From Pacificispira sp033344895 (GTDB lineage Bacteria > Pseudomonadota > Alphaproteobacteria > UBA8366 > Aestuariispiraceae), in NCBI GenBank assembly GCA_965229685.1, contig OZ245920.1, positions 2,480,001-2,544,000 of the forward strand: a stretch of 64,000 nucleotides of DNA, in the 5' to 3' direction. The notes under the pieces were generated by a model. That model was not told where the DNA came from. It made no database searches and saw nothing but the letters and a program-made list of their open reading frames with translations. The translations under genes were made by a program, and so were the position numbers. Below are positions 35,879 through 44,164 of this stretch, piece by piece. The stretch's first letter is position 1, and the number at the start of each line of letters is the position of its first letter.

Positions 35879-36793
35879 ATGAAACTCGTGACCTTCCGCT
35901 CCACCATCGAAGCCCCTGCCCGCCTGGGCGCGATTGAGGAGGACAATGTCATCGATATCGGTTTCCTGGGTGAGGCAACCGGCGAGGTGTTTCCGGAAAC
36001 CATGCTGGAACTGATCGATCTGGGACCGGCCGCGCTGAGCCGAATCGGTCAGGTCCTGGACGTGACGCGCAACAAATGGCCGCTGGGCGCCGCCTTGCCG
36101 GTGGAGGATGTCAGCCTCTGCGCACCGATCCCGCGGCCGCGCAAGAACATCTTCGGCATCGGCCTGAACTACCTGGAACATGTCGAAGAGACCAAGAAGC
36201 CGCTGGACGGCCCGAAGGACCTGCCGGAAAAGCCGGTGATTTTCTCCAAGCCGCCGACCGCCGTGATCGGCCCGGGCCAGGCGATCGAGCACAATGCCGC
36301 GATCACGCAGCAGCTGGACTGGGAGGTCGAACTGGCCGTCATCATCGGCCGGACGGCGCGCAAGGTTTCGGAAGAGGACGCGATGCGTCATGTCTTCGGC
36401 TACAGCGTGATGATCGACATCTCCGCCCGCGACAACCGCCGCGCCGGTCAGTGGATCTATTCCAAGGGCATGGACACCTATGCGCCGTTCGGTCCCTGCA
36501 TCGTGACACCGGACGAAGTCGCCGATCCGCAGAACCTGAACCTGTGGCTGACGGTCAACGGTGTCGAGAAGCAGAACTCCAACACCAAGCACATGCTGTT
36601 CAAGATCCCGACTCTGATTTCGGACATCTCCCAGGGCATCACGCTGGAACCGGGCGACATCATCGCCACCGGCACGCCGGAAGGCGTCGGCGCCGGTCGC
36701 ACGCCGCAGGAATGGCTGTGGCCCGGTGACGTGGTCGAAGCCCATGTCGAGGGCATCGGCACCATCCGTCATCCGGTCGTGAAGATCGGCTGA
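35879..36793 (+). CDS. Fumarylacetoacetate hydrolase family protein, probable fumarylpyruvate/maleylpyruvate hydrolase
   Basis: The 304-residue cytosolic enzyme has the FAH fold. NIFGIGLNYLEHVEETKKPL begins the catalytic domain, metal ligands sit in QLDWEVELAVIIGRTARKV and GYSVMIDISARDN, and KGMDTYAPFGPCIV and GDIIATGTPEGVGAGR complete it. Position directly after gentisate dioxygenase suggests it hydrolyses the ring-fission product to pyruvate plus fumarate or maleate. The N-terminal 70 residues form the usual small FAH domain. AAGGACC precedes the ATG. Confidence 0.88.
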   Translation: MKLVTFRSTIEAPARLGAIEEDNVIDIGFLGEATGEVFPETMLELIDLGPAALSRIGQVLDVTRNKWPLGAALPVEDVSLCAPIPRPRKNIFGIGLNYLEHVEETKKPLDGPKDLPEKPVIFSKPPTAVIGPGQAIEHNAAITQQLDWEVELAVIIGRTARKVSEEDAMRHVFGYSVMIDISARDNRRAGQWIYSKGMDTYAPFGPCIVTPDEVADPQNLNLWLTVNGVEKQNSNTKHMLFKIPTLISDISQGITLEPGDIIATGTPEGVGAGRTPQEWLWPGDVVEAHVEGIGTIRHPVVKIG

Positions 36794-36811
36794 CAACGAC
36801 ACGACACCTAT

Positions 36812-36875
36812 GAAGGTTCCTGCTTCCGCAGGAACACGCCCTACCCCGTGCTCCTGCGAAAGCAGGAGCCTTCGC
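36812..36875. repeat. REP-like paired palindrome, copy 3 (arms in reversed order)
   Basis: GAAGGTTCCTGCTTCCGCAG at 36813 is followed after a short spacer by GTGCTCCTGCGAAAGCAGGA at 36849. The two arms of copies 1 and 2 are here swapped and closer together. It lies between the FAH and flavin reductase genes. Confidence 0.8.
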
Positions 36876-36897
36876 GGGACCAGCGGAGAGCCTGACA

Positions 36898-37530
36898 ATG
36901 CAGTTCGACCTGAGCCAGATTCCGAGTCAGATCGCCTACAAGCTGATGACTTCGACCGTGACGCCGCGGCCCATCGCCTGGGTTACCAGCATGTCCGAAG
37001 CAGGTGTCGTCAACGCGGCACCCTACAGCTTCTTCAACGTGATGGGCAGCGAGCCGCCGACAGTCGTCATCGGTTTGTTGAAGGACCCGAAAAAGGGATT
37101 CAAGGACACGGCGGAAAACATTCTGACCACGGGCGAATTCGTCATCAATCTGGTCACGGAGAACGTGGCCGAGAAGATGAACGTCACCTCCATCGACGCC
37201 CCGCGCGACGTCGATGAACTGTCCTGCGCCGGGCTGACGGAGCGGCCGTCGCAATTCGTGAAACCGCCGCAGATTGCGGAATCCCCGGTATCCTTCGAAT
37301 GCGTCAACCATGCCTCCATAGTCACCGGACCGCGCCAGACCCTGGTCGTCGGCCGGGTTCTGGGCATCCGCATCGACGACGAATATGTCATGGATGCGGA
37401 AAAGGGGTATGTCGACACGCCCAGCATCCACACGATCGGACGCATGCATGGCAGCGGCTGGTATACCCGCACGGGCGATACCTTCCAGCTCGACCGGCCA
37501 ACCTGGGCGGACTGGCCGAAAAAGGACTGA
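36898..37530 (+). CDS. Flavin reductase family protein
   Basis: The 210-residue FMN-binding split-barrel protein shows TPRPIAWVTSMSEAGVVNAA, PYSFFNVMGSEPPTVVIG and TGEFVINLVTENVAEKMN, the family motifs for FMN and NAD(P)H binding. GGAGAG precedes the ATG. Such proteins supply reduced flavin to partner monooxygenases or act alone. The location inside the gentisate group suggests a role in making or handling hydroxylated aromatics, but no flavin monooxygenase gene is adjacent. Confidence 0.85.
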   Translation: MQFDLSQIPSQIAYKLMTSTVTPRPIAWVTSMSEAGVVNAAPYSFFNVMGSEPPTVVIGLLKDPKKGFKDTAENILTTGEFVINLVTENVAEKMNVTSIDAPRDVDELSCAGLTERPSQFVKPPQIAESPVSFECVNHASIVTGPRQTLVVGRVLGIRIDDEYVMDAEKGYVDTPSIHTIGRMHGSGWYTRTGDTFQLDRPTWADWPKKD

Positions 37531-37604
37531 TTGCCGCAGCCCTCGACACTCCCCGGCGGGACTTGTATCGTCCGATCAAGGCATTGACGGGGGATATCAC
37601 TGTA

Positions 37605-38045
37605 ATGCGTAACGAGGCGGCGCCTCTCAAACTTCGGGCCTTCGACCTGGAGGACCTGTCGGTTCTGTCCAGTATGGTGCAGGACGCCCTGGCTCCTGCC
37701 GGGGACATGATCTACCTGGCGGACGAACAGCGTTTCCTGATCGCGCTGAACCGCTTCCGCTGGGAGGTTGCGGGTGACTTCCCCCCCTACAGCCGGACGC
37801 ATTCCGGCCTGCGTTTCGACTTCGTGACCAAGGTCGAGCGCCGCAACATGCCGAAGGACGGTCGCGACCGCATGCTGTCGCTGCTGTCAATTGCCTATCA
37901 CGACGACACTGTGATGCTGACCTTCTCCGGCGACGCGGCCCTGCGGCTGACTGTCGGGAAGCTGGCAGTCGGCCTGGAGGATCTTGGCGAGCCCTGGCCG
38001 ACGCAGTGGCGGCCGGAACACCGGCCGAACGACGCCGAAGACTGA
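37605..38045 (+). CDS. DUF2948 family protein
   Basis: The ATG at 37605 has GGGGGA upstream and gives 146 residues. LKLRAFDLEDLSVLSSMVQD, DMIYLADEQRFLIALNRFRW and SGLRFDFVTKVERRNMP are typical of DUF2948, an alphaproteobacterial family of unknown function that in many genomes sits near murA and hisD. Here it stands after the flavin reductase gene instead, while murA is 10 kb away. The frame is open upstream to 37299, but that part lies over the flavin reductase gene. Confidence 0.82.
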   Translation: MRNEAAPLKLRAFDLEDLSVLSSMVQDALAPAGDMIYLADEQRFLIALNRFRWEVAGDFPPYSRTHSGLRFDFVTKVERRNMPKDGRDRMLSLLSIAYHDDTVMLTFSGDAALRLTVGKLAVGLEDLGEPWPTQWRPEHRPNDAED

Positions 38046-38106
38046 TTCCGGACAGCATCACTTTCGGTGCGCGCGGAACCGCGCCCTGATTTCGCACGAA
38101 TCAACG

Positions 38107-38148
38107 TGATACAAAATAATTGAAGTTATCGTCAAAAAGTGTATCATA
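38107..38148 (+). promoter_or_regulatory. paa promoter with inverted TGATACA operator
   Basis: TGATACA (38107-38113) and its complement TGTATCA (38140-38146) face each other with centres 33 nt apart. Between and over the right arm lie TTGAAG (38120-38125) and TATCAT (38142-38147), spaced 16 nt as a sigma-70 promoter. A repressor on the right arm would cover the -10 box. The paaA start is 56 nt downstream. Confidence 0.55.
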
Positions 38149-38203
38149 AAGGCGATGAGACACTCGAGCCCGTTCTGCGGGCTGCCGTGGCAGGGATGGA
38201 AGC

Positions 38204-39187
38204 ATGAACGAACTTCGCGACAAGAAGGGTTACGAGAACTGGGACGAAGCCGGGGTAGCCCGCTTCGAGGCCCTGCTGGAGGCCGAGGAAAAGGTCGAGC
38301 CCCGCGACTGGATGCCGGACGGCTATCGCAAGCTTCTGGTCCGCCAGATTTCGCAGCACGCCCATTCCGAGGTGGTCGGCATGTTGCCGGAAGGGAACTG
38401 GCTGACCCGGGCGCCGACCCTGAAACGCAAGGCCGTCCTGCTGGCCAAGATCCAGGATGAGGCCGGCCACGCGCTCTATCTCTACAGCGCCTGCGAGACG
38501 CTTGGGACGACGCGTGACGAGACGATTGAGGCGCTGCATGACGGACGCGCCAAGTATTCCTCGATCTTCAACTACCCGACCCTGACCTGGGCCGATATCG
38601 GCGCCATCGGCTGGCTGGTCGACGGAGCCGCCATCGTGAACCAGGTGATGCTGTGCCGTTGCTCCTACGGCCCCTATGCCCGCGCGATGGAGCGCATCTG
38701 CAAGGAAGAGAGCTTCCACCAGCGCCAGGGCTACGAGATCGTCACCAAACTGGCCCAGGGTACCGAAACCCAGAAGAAAATGGCGCAGGAGGCCCTTAAC
38801 CGCTGGTGGTGGCCGTCCCTGATGATGTTCGGCCCGCATGACAGTGAGTCGACCCACGGCAACCAATCCACCGAATGGAAGATCAAGCGACGGTCCAATG
38901 ACGACCTGCGCCAGCATTTCGTCGACATGACCGTGCCGCAGGCGGAGATCCTGGGGCTGACCATCCCGGACCCGGATCTGAAATGGAACGAGGACCGCGG
39001 CCATTACGATTTCGGACCGATCGACTGGGACGAATTCAAACGCATTCTGAAGGGCGGCGGCCCCGTCGGCCGCGAACGCCTGAAAGCCCGCCGCAAGGCC
39101 TGGGAGGATGGCGCCTGGGTGCGTGAAGCCGCCCTGGCCCATGCCGAGAAACGCCGCGCGCGCCGTCAGGCCGCCGCCGCCGAGTAA
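38204..39187 (+). CDS. paaA: 1,2-phenylacetyl-CoA epoxidase subunit A
   Basis: The 327-residue catalytic subunit of the di-iron epoxidase converts phenylacetyl-CoA to ring-1,2-epoxyphenylacetyl-CoA. Metal ligands appear in QISQHAHSEVVGMLPEGNWL, LAKIQDEAGHALYLYSACET and ICKEESFHQRQGYEIV, the EXXH-type carboxylate/His sets. The C-terminal Arg/Ala-rich tail is unremarkable. It is first in a compact paaABCDE operon preceded by its own promoter and inverted repeat. Length and motifs match characterised PaaA. Confidence 0.97.
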   Translation: MNELRDKKGYENWDEAGVARFEALLEAEEKVEPRDWMPDGYRKLLVRQISQHAHSEVVGMLPEGNWLTRAPTLKRKAVLLAKIQDEAGHALYLYSACETLGTTRDETIEALHDGRAKYSSIFNYPTLTWADIGAIGWLVDGAAIVNQVMLCRCSYGPYARAMERICKEESFHQRQGYEIVTKLAQGTETQKKMAQEALNRWWWPSLMMFGPHDSESTHGNQSTEWKIKRRSNDDLRQHFVDMTVPQAEILGLTIPDPDLKWNEDRGHYDFGPIDWDEFKRILKGGGPVGRERLKARRKAWEDGAWVREAALAHAEKRRARRQAAAAE

Positions 39188-39199
39188 GGAGACATCGCC

Positions 39200-39493
39200 A
39201 TGCCCGCTTCCTCCCGCGAATGGCCGCTTTGGGAAATCTTCGTGCGCAGCCGCCAGGGCCTAAGTCACAAGCATGTCGGCTCGCTGCGCGCGGTCGACGC
39301 CGAGATGGCGATTCAGAACGCCCGTGACGTCTACACTCGCCGCCGTGAAGGCGAGAGCATCTGGGTCGTCGAGGCCGCCCATATCCATGCCTCGCAGCCT
39401 GAATCGCGCGGCCCCTTCTTTGATCCCGCCGATGACAAGGTCTACCGCCATCCGACCTTCTACGAAGTGCCGGACGGCGTGGAGAACATGTAA
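39200..39493 (+). CDS. paaB: 1,2-phenylacetyl-CoA epoxidase subunit B
   Basis: The 97-residue protein has the PaaB pattern: WPLWEIFVRSRQGLSHKHVG, MAIQNARDVYTRRREGESIW and a C-terminal DDKVYRHPTFYEVPDGVENM. PaaB is a small bridging subunit needed for complex assembly and for electron transfer from the reductase PaaE. It begins 12 nt after paaA with a TAAGGAGA ribosome site and ends 3 nt before paaC. Confidence 0.96.
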   Translation: MPASSREWPLWEIFVRSRQGLSHKHVGSLRAVDAEMAIQNARDVYTRRREGESIWVVEAAHIHASQPESRGPFFDPADDKVYRHPTFYEVPDGVENM

Positions 39494-39496
39494 GCC

Positions 39497-40270
39497 ATGG
39501 CGACGAAGACCGACATCGACCGCCGGGACCTGACAGAGTACCTGCTGCGTTTGGGCGATACCTCTCTGATTCTGGGTCACCGCCTGTCCGAGTGGTGCGG
39601 CCACGGCCCGGTTCTGGAGGAGGACATTGCGATGTCCAACATCGCGCTGGACCTGATAGGCCAGGCCCGCCTGCTCTACACCTATGCCGGAACGGTCGAA
39701 GGCGCAGGCCGAGACGAGGACGATTTCGCCTTCAAGTGCGACGTGACCGAGTGGAAGAACCTGTTGCTGGCCGAGCAGCCGAACGGCGACTTTGCGGCGA
39801 CAATGGTACGGCAATTCCTGATCGATTGCTTCCATGTCGAGCTTTACATGGCGCTGTCGAAAAGCGCGGATTCGGAACTGGCCGCCATTGCCGCCAAGTC
39901 ACTGAAGGAAGTGACCTACCACCGTCGCCACAGTGGTGAATGGATCATTCGCATGGGCGACGGCACGGATGAAAGCAAGCGACGGGTCCAGCTTGCCCTG
40001 GACGAGCACTGGATTTTCGTCGACGAGCTCTTCGAAACCGACGCGCTGGACGAAGCCATGACTGCCGCCGGAATCGGTCCGGATCTGAAATCCCTGCGTC
40101 CTGCCTGGGACACGATGGTCGACCGTGTTCTGGCCGAGGCCACCCTGAGCCGGCCCGAAGCGGAGTTTCCACGCAGCGGTGGCCGCAGCGGCGCGCATTC
40201 GGAATATCTCGGCTTCATCCTGTCCGACCTGCAGTTCATGCAGCGCGCCTATCCGGACATGGAGTGGTAG
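39497..40270 (+). CDS. paaC: 1,2-phenylacetyl-CoA epoxidase subunit C
   Basis: The 257-residue structural partner of PaaA has the ferritin-like fold without a complete metal site. It shows LRLGDTSLILGHRLSEWCGH, EEDIAMSNIALDLIGQARLL, VTYHRRHSGEWIIRMGDGTD and a C-terminal HSEYLGFILSDLQFMQRAYP, all PaaC hallmarks. It begins 3 nt after paaB and ends 3 nt before paaD, so translation is likely coupled through the operon. Confidence 0.96.
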   Translation: MATKTDIDRRDLTEYLLRLGDTSLILGHRLSEWCGHGPVLEEDIAMSNIALDLIGQARLLYTYAGTVEGAGRDEDDFAFKCDVTEWKNLLLAEQPNGDFAATMVRQFLIDCFHVELYMALSKSADSELAAIAAKSLKEVTYHRRHSGEWIIRMGDGTDESKRRVQLALDEHWIFVDELFETDALDEAMTAAGIGPDLKSLRPAWDTMVDRVLAEATLSRPEAEFPRSGGRSGAHSEYLGFILSDLQFMQRAYPDMEW

Positions 40271-40273
40271 GCC

Positions 40274-40798
40274 ATGACCGTCGTCGCCCTGGATGACAAG
40301 CGGCGCGAGGCAGCGATCTGGGACCTTCTGGAAGAGGTGCCGGATCCTGAAGTCCCCGCGCTATCCATTCGCGATCTTGGTGTCGTTCGGGACGTTCGTG
40401 TCGACGAGAACGGCGCGGTGCGCCTGGCGGTAACGCCGACCTATTCGGGCTGCCCGGCGACGGCCGCGATCAACCTGTCGATCCGCAACCGGCTGCTACG
40501 GGCTGGCTATGACGACGTGACCATCGATACCGTCCTGGCCCCGGCCTGGACCACGGACTGGATCAGCGATGCGGGCAGGCGCAAACTGCGCGAATACGGC
40601 ATCGCCCCGCCCGTCGGCAAGGCAGCCGACGAAGGGGTCGGCCGCGGTGCACTGTTTGGTGCCGATCCGGAGGTTCCCTGCCCTCACTGCGGCGGCGCGG
40701 CGACCGAAAAGGTCAGTGAGTTCGGCTCCACCGCGTGTAAGGCGCAGTACCGTTGCACGGACTGCCTGGAGCCTTTCGAGTATTTCAAATGTATCTGA
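40274..40798 (+). CDS. paaD: 1,2-phenylacetyl-CoA epoxidase maturation protein D
   Basis: The 174-residue protein has an N-terminal MIP18/DUF59 domain (EVPDPEVPALSIRDLGVVRD, TPTYSGCPATAAINLSIRN) linked to metal or Fe-S cluster maturation. A C-terminal zinc ribbon, CPHCGGAATEKVSEFGSTAC then YRCTDC, carries paired Cys. PaaD is thought to help mature the PaaE or PaaA cofactors. The gene lies 3 nt after paaC and 10 nt before paaE. Confidence 0.95.
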   Translation: MTVVALDDKRREAAIWDLLEEVPDPEVPALSIRDLGVVRDVRVDENGAVRLAVTPTYSGCPATAAINLSIRNRLLRAGYDDVTIDTVLAPAWTTDWISDAGRRKLREYGIAPPVGKAADEGVGRGALFGADPEVPCPHCGGAATEKVSEFGSTACKAQYRCTDCLEPFEYFKCI

Positions 40799-40808
40799 GG
40801 ATCGGGTA

Positions 40809-41903
40809 ATGGCGGGCTTTCACTCCCTGACGGTTTCGGACATTCGGCGCGAAACGGACGACGCCGTTTCCATTCGCCTGGACGTGCCGGAGGATCTGCG
40901 CGAAACGTTCCGGTTTGCGGCCGGCCAGTACCTGACGCTGCGTGCCGAAATCGACGGCGAGGATATCCGGCGTTCCTATTCCATCTGCAGTGGCGTCAAC
41001 GACAACGAACTGCGCGTGGCCGTGAAGAAGGTGCTGGATGGCCGCTTCTCGACCTATGCCAACGATGTGCTGACGGTCGGGGACACGCTCCAGGTCATGC
41101 CGCCGGAGGGGCGGTTTACCGCGCCGGTCGACGCGGCGGCGTCGAAATCCTATCTGATGATTGCGGCGGGCAGCGGCATCACGCCGATCCTGTCCCTCGC
41201 CAAGACCTATCTGGAAGCCGAACCGAATAGCACGGTCACCCTGATCTACGGCAACAGGACGTCGGCCTCGATCATCTTCCTGGAAACATTGCAGGAACTG
41301 AAGGACGTCTATCCGACCCGGTTCAGCCAGATCCACATCCTGTCCCGCCAGCCGCGCGAAGTGCCCTTGCTGAACGGCCGGATTGACCGTGAAAAATGCG
41401 CTGCGCTGTTCGCCGGTCCCGTCGATGCGGCGGATGCGGACGAGGTGTTCCTGTGCGGCCCGCAAGGCATGATCGAGGAGGTGACAGCCGCCCTGAAGGA
41501 TGCCGGTGTCGACGACGGCAAAATTCACACGGAACTGTTCACACCGGCAGATGGCGGCGCGGCGGCTCAGAAGGCCCGGGAAGAACGGGCCAAGACTCTC
41601 AGCGATGCGGACCGCGCCAAGCAGCGCAAGGTCACCCTGATCTTTGACGGTATCGAAAGCGATCTGGACGTCGCCTCGGACGGCCCGGCAATTCTGGATA
41701 TCGCGATGGAGAGCCGCGCCGACATTCCCTATTCCTGTAAGGGCGGCATGTGCTGCACCTGCCGGTGCAAGGTCTTGGAGGGGGAGGTCGCCATGGACGT
41801 CAATTATGCCCTGACCCCGGAGGAAACAGAGGCAGGTTTCGTGCTGGCCTGCCAGTCGCATCCGATGACGGACCGCGTGGTGCTGGATTTCGACGCGAAA
41901 TAG
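40809..41903 (+). CDS. paaE: 1,2-phenylacetyl-CoA epoxidase reductase subunit E
   Basis: The ATG at 40809 gives a 364-residue NADPH:FMN/FAD reductase with a C-terminal plant-type ferredoxin. The FAD motif RRSYSICSG, NAD(P) motif IAAGSGITPILSLA and FLCGPQGMIEEV are followed by the 2Fe-2S motif CKGGMCCTCRCKVLEG with the distal Cys in FVLACQSHP. It supplies electrons to PaaA. This completes the five-gene complex; downstream pathway genes (paaG, paaZ, paaK) and paaX are not in the window. Confidence 0.96.
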   Translation: MAGFHSLTVSDIRRETDDAVSIRLDVPEDLRETFRFAAGQYLTLRAEIDGEDIRRSYSICSGVNDNELRVAVKKVLDGRFSTYANDVLTVGDTLQVMPPEGRFTAPVDAAASKSYLMIAAGSGITPILSLAKTYLEAEPNSTVTLIYGNRTSASIIFLETLQELKDVYPTRFSQIHILSRQPREVPLLNGRIDREKCAALFAGPVDAADADEVFLCGPQGMIEEVTAALKDAGVDDGKIHTELFTPADGGAAAQKAREERAKTLSDADRAKQRKVTLIFDGIESDLDVASDGPAILDIAMESRADIPYSCKGGMCCTCRCKVLEGEVAMDVNYALTPEETEAGFVLACQSHPMTDRVVLDFDAK

Positions 41904-41988
41904 GATTTCATGCGGGCTTCGCGAGGGCCGCCGCTTTCGCGCAAGCGTGATTGTTGTCTCGCGATGATCCGCGCCGCATCATGGCGGC

Positions 41989-42603
41989 ATGTTGGATGCA
42001 CGCCTCCGCCCCCTGATCGACCCGCCCCTGGATGCACTTGCGTCCCGGCTGACCAGGGTCGGACTTTCCGCGAATGCGGTGACCGTGTTCGGCTTCCTTC
42101 TCGGCATCGCCGGCGCAGCCGCGATCGGTCTGAACGCGATCTGGATTGGCCTCGCCCTGATCCTGGCAAACCGCCTGCTGGACGGGCTGGACGGAGCACT
42201 GGCAAGGCGCCAGGGGGCGACGGATTTCGGCGGCTATCTGGACATCGTGCTGGATTTCATCGTCTATGCGGCGATCCCCCTGGGCTTTGCGGCCCTGAGC
42301 CCGACCGAAAACGCCCTGCCCGCCGCCTTTCTGATCTTCAGCTTTGTCGGCACCGGCACCAGCTTCCTCGCCTTTGCCATCGTCGCGGCCAAGCGGGAGC
42401 TGTCGACCGACCTGCGCGGCTCGAAATCCTTCTATTATCTCGGCGGGCTGACGGAGGGAACGGAGACCATCGCCTTTTTCGTTCTGTGCTGCGTTTTGCC
42501 CGAGCATTTCCCGGTCCTCGCCGTTATCTTCGGCGCGCTGTGCTGGGTGACGACCGCAACCCGCATTCTGGCGGCGCGGGCGATGTTCAAGGAAGAGGGT
42601 TAG
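41989..42603 (+). CDS. CDP-alcohol phosphatidyltransferase family protein
   Basis: The 204-residue inner-membrane enzyme has about six spans and the full CDP-alcohol phosphotransferase signature from residue 65: DGLDGALARRQGATDFGGYL followed by DIVLD, giving all eight conserved residues. It should transfer a phosphatidyl group from CDP-diacylglycerol to an alcohol. Close homologues in alphaproteobacteria are annotated only by family; phosphatidylglycerol-, choline- or inositol-phosphate synthase roles cannot be told apart. It is followed 7 nt later by yedK. Confidence 0.86.
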   Translation: MLDARLRPLIDPPLDALASRLTRVGLSANAVTVFGFLLGIAGAAAIGLNAIWIGLALILANRLLDGLDGALARRQGATDFGGYLDIVLDFIVYAAIPLGFAALSPTENALPAAFLIFSFVGTGTSFLAFAIVAAKRELSTDLRGSKSFYYLGGLTEGTETIAFFVLCCVLPEHFPVLAVIFGALCWVTTATRILAARAMFKEEG

Positions 42604-42610
42604 GGCCGAT

Positions 42611-43330
42611 ATGTGCGGACGGTATTCGCTGACGACACCGATCGAGGGCATTCGCAGACTGTTCGGGTTCGACCGCATTCCCAACCTGCCCGCCCGATAC
42701 AATATCGCGCCGACCCAGGCCGTGCTGGCCGTCCGGGACGAAAACAGCGCGCGCACCTGCTTCATGGCGCGTTGGGGCCTGATCCCCGGCTGGTCGAAGG
42801 ATCCGTCCATCGGCGCCAAGATGATCAACGCCCGTGCCGAAACGGTGCGCGACAAGCCATCGTTCAAGACCGCATTCAAGCGACGCCGCTGCCTTATTCC
42901 GGTCGATGCCTTTTATGAATGGAAGACGCTGGGCGGCAAGAAGCAGCCTTTCCGCATTGCCTTCGACGATGGCGAGGTTTTCGCCTTTGCGGGCCTGTGG
43001 GAGCGTTGGCAGGGGGCGGACGGGTCGGATGTCGAGACCTGCAGCATTGTCACGACAGACGCCAATGACGCGTTGAAGGACCTGCATCACCGCATGCCGG
43101 TCATCGTCGATCCGCATCGGTTCGACACGTGGCTGAATGCCGAAGAGGACGAGGCCGCCCGGGTCATGCGCCCCTATGTTGGCGCGCGGAAACTTGTCTA
43201 TCACCCGGTCAGCAGGCGGCTGAACGATGTCCGCAATGACGATGCCGAGTTGGCGTCAGCAATCGAGTTGGATCCCGAACAGTTGAAGGAACCGGCAAAG
43301 AAGGCGGACGATCAGATGTCGCTGTTCTAG
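42611..43330 (+). CDS. yedK: SOS response-associated peptidase YedK (HMCES family)
   Basis: The 239-residue protein has all SRAP-domain landmarks: MCGRYS with catalytic Cys2 that crosslinks to abasic sites in single-stranded DNA, the NARAET motif near residue 79, CLIPVDAFYEWK near 98-110 and HHRMPVIV near 159. The family shields abasic sites during replication. The C-terminal DDQMSLF is a likely sliding-clamp-binding peptide, by resemblance to the beta-clamp motif QxSLF; this is my inference. The stop overlaps the convergent creatininase-family stop by 4 nt. Confidence 0.94.
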   Translation: MCGRYSLTTPIEGIRRLFGFDRIPNLPARYNIAPTQAVLAVRDENSARTCFMARWGLIPGWSKDPSIGAKMINARAETVRDKPSFKTAFKRRRCLIPVDAFYEWKTLGGKKQPFRIAFDDGEVFAFAGLWERWQGADGSDVETCSIVTTDANDALKDLHHRMPVIVDPHRFDTWLNAEEDEAARVMRPYVGARKLVYHPVSRRLNDVRNDDAELASAIELDPEQLKEPAKKADDQMSLF

Positions 43331-44121
43331 GCCTGGCGGAACGGCGGCTCCATCGCGTCGAATTCGGACAAAAAGGCCGCGAGATTCGCCGCAGCGCGCT
43401 CGATCAGCCGGCAGCCTGTCGCCACATCTGCCGCCGAGGCATCCCCCGCAGCCCCATCCGGGTTGAGGTCCTGCATCAGCCAGCCGAGTTTCACCGGTTT
43501 GCCGCCGACGCCGACAAAGCGATTGCGCTCGGCCCACCCCTCCCCCGCGGAGGGAAACGCCGCCATTTTGTCCTTGCGGACAGCCGCCTCCCGGATCGCC
43601 AGCATGGCCGATGTCTCTAATGCGCCGCCATGTATTCCATGGGTCAATTCATGGGCATCCAGCACGCCATCCGGCTCGGCCAGGGCATACCAGGATGTAT
43701 GCGCGGTCAACATGCCATGGGCCGCCCGCAGATCGCGGGCGACGATATCCATGGTCGAGACATTCCCGCCATGACCGTTAAAAATCACCAGCTTGCGGAG
43801 CCCCGCCCGGGCGACGCCGGCACCGATATCCATCCAAAGCCGCATCAGCGTATCGGCGGAAAGGCTGAGTGTGCCGGGAAAATCCTCATGCTCGATACTG
43901 CGGCCGATGGCCTGCATCGGCAGGATCAGCACATCAACGGCCGGATCGATTTCGGGTATCGCCGCATTCAGCACTGCAGCGGCGAGGTCACTGTCGACGG
44001 AGAGCGGCAGATGGGGACCGTGCTGCTCAGTGGCGCCGACAGGCAGAATGGCGATCGCGCGGTCTGTGTCGACCGCGCGAAACTCCTCCACCGTCAGATC
44101 CGCCCAATACCGTGCCGTCAT
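43327..44121 (-). CDS. Creatininase family metalloamidohydrolase
   Basis: The 264-residue cytosolic enzyme has the creatininase core: LPVGATEQHGPHLPLSVDSD with metal ligands Glu, His and Asp; HEDFPGTLSLSADTLMR; VIFNGHGGNVSTMDIVARDL; and HGGALETSAMLAIR. The family includes creatinine amidohydrolase and enzymes acting on cyclic amides or formamides such as MftE and FAPy deformylase. It is downstream of hppD on the same strand with a 43-nt gap; a shared pathway is possible but not obvious. Confidence 0.88.
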   Translation of the reverse strand: MTARYWADLTVEEFRAVDTDRAIAILPVGATEQHGPHLPLSVDSDLAAAVLNAAIPEIDPAVDVLILPMQAIGRSIEHEDFPGTLSLSADTLMRLWMDIGAGVARAGLRKLVIFNGHGGNVSTMDIVARDLRAAHGMLTAHTSWYALAEPDGVLDAHELTHGIHGGALETSAMLAIREAAVRKDKMAAFPSAGEGWAERNRFVGVGGKPVKLGWLMQDLNPDGAAGDASAADVATGCRLIERAAANLAAFLSEFDAMEPPFRQA

Positions 44122-44164
44122 GGTGCGAGAATGGCCGGTGACGCCCGGAACCGCAACCGCCGCT

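Noticed and set aside
37299..37604. Extended N-terminus of the DUF2948 protein
   Set aside because: The extension overlaps the flavin reductase gene in another frame, and a good ribosome site precedes the ATG at 37605.
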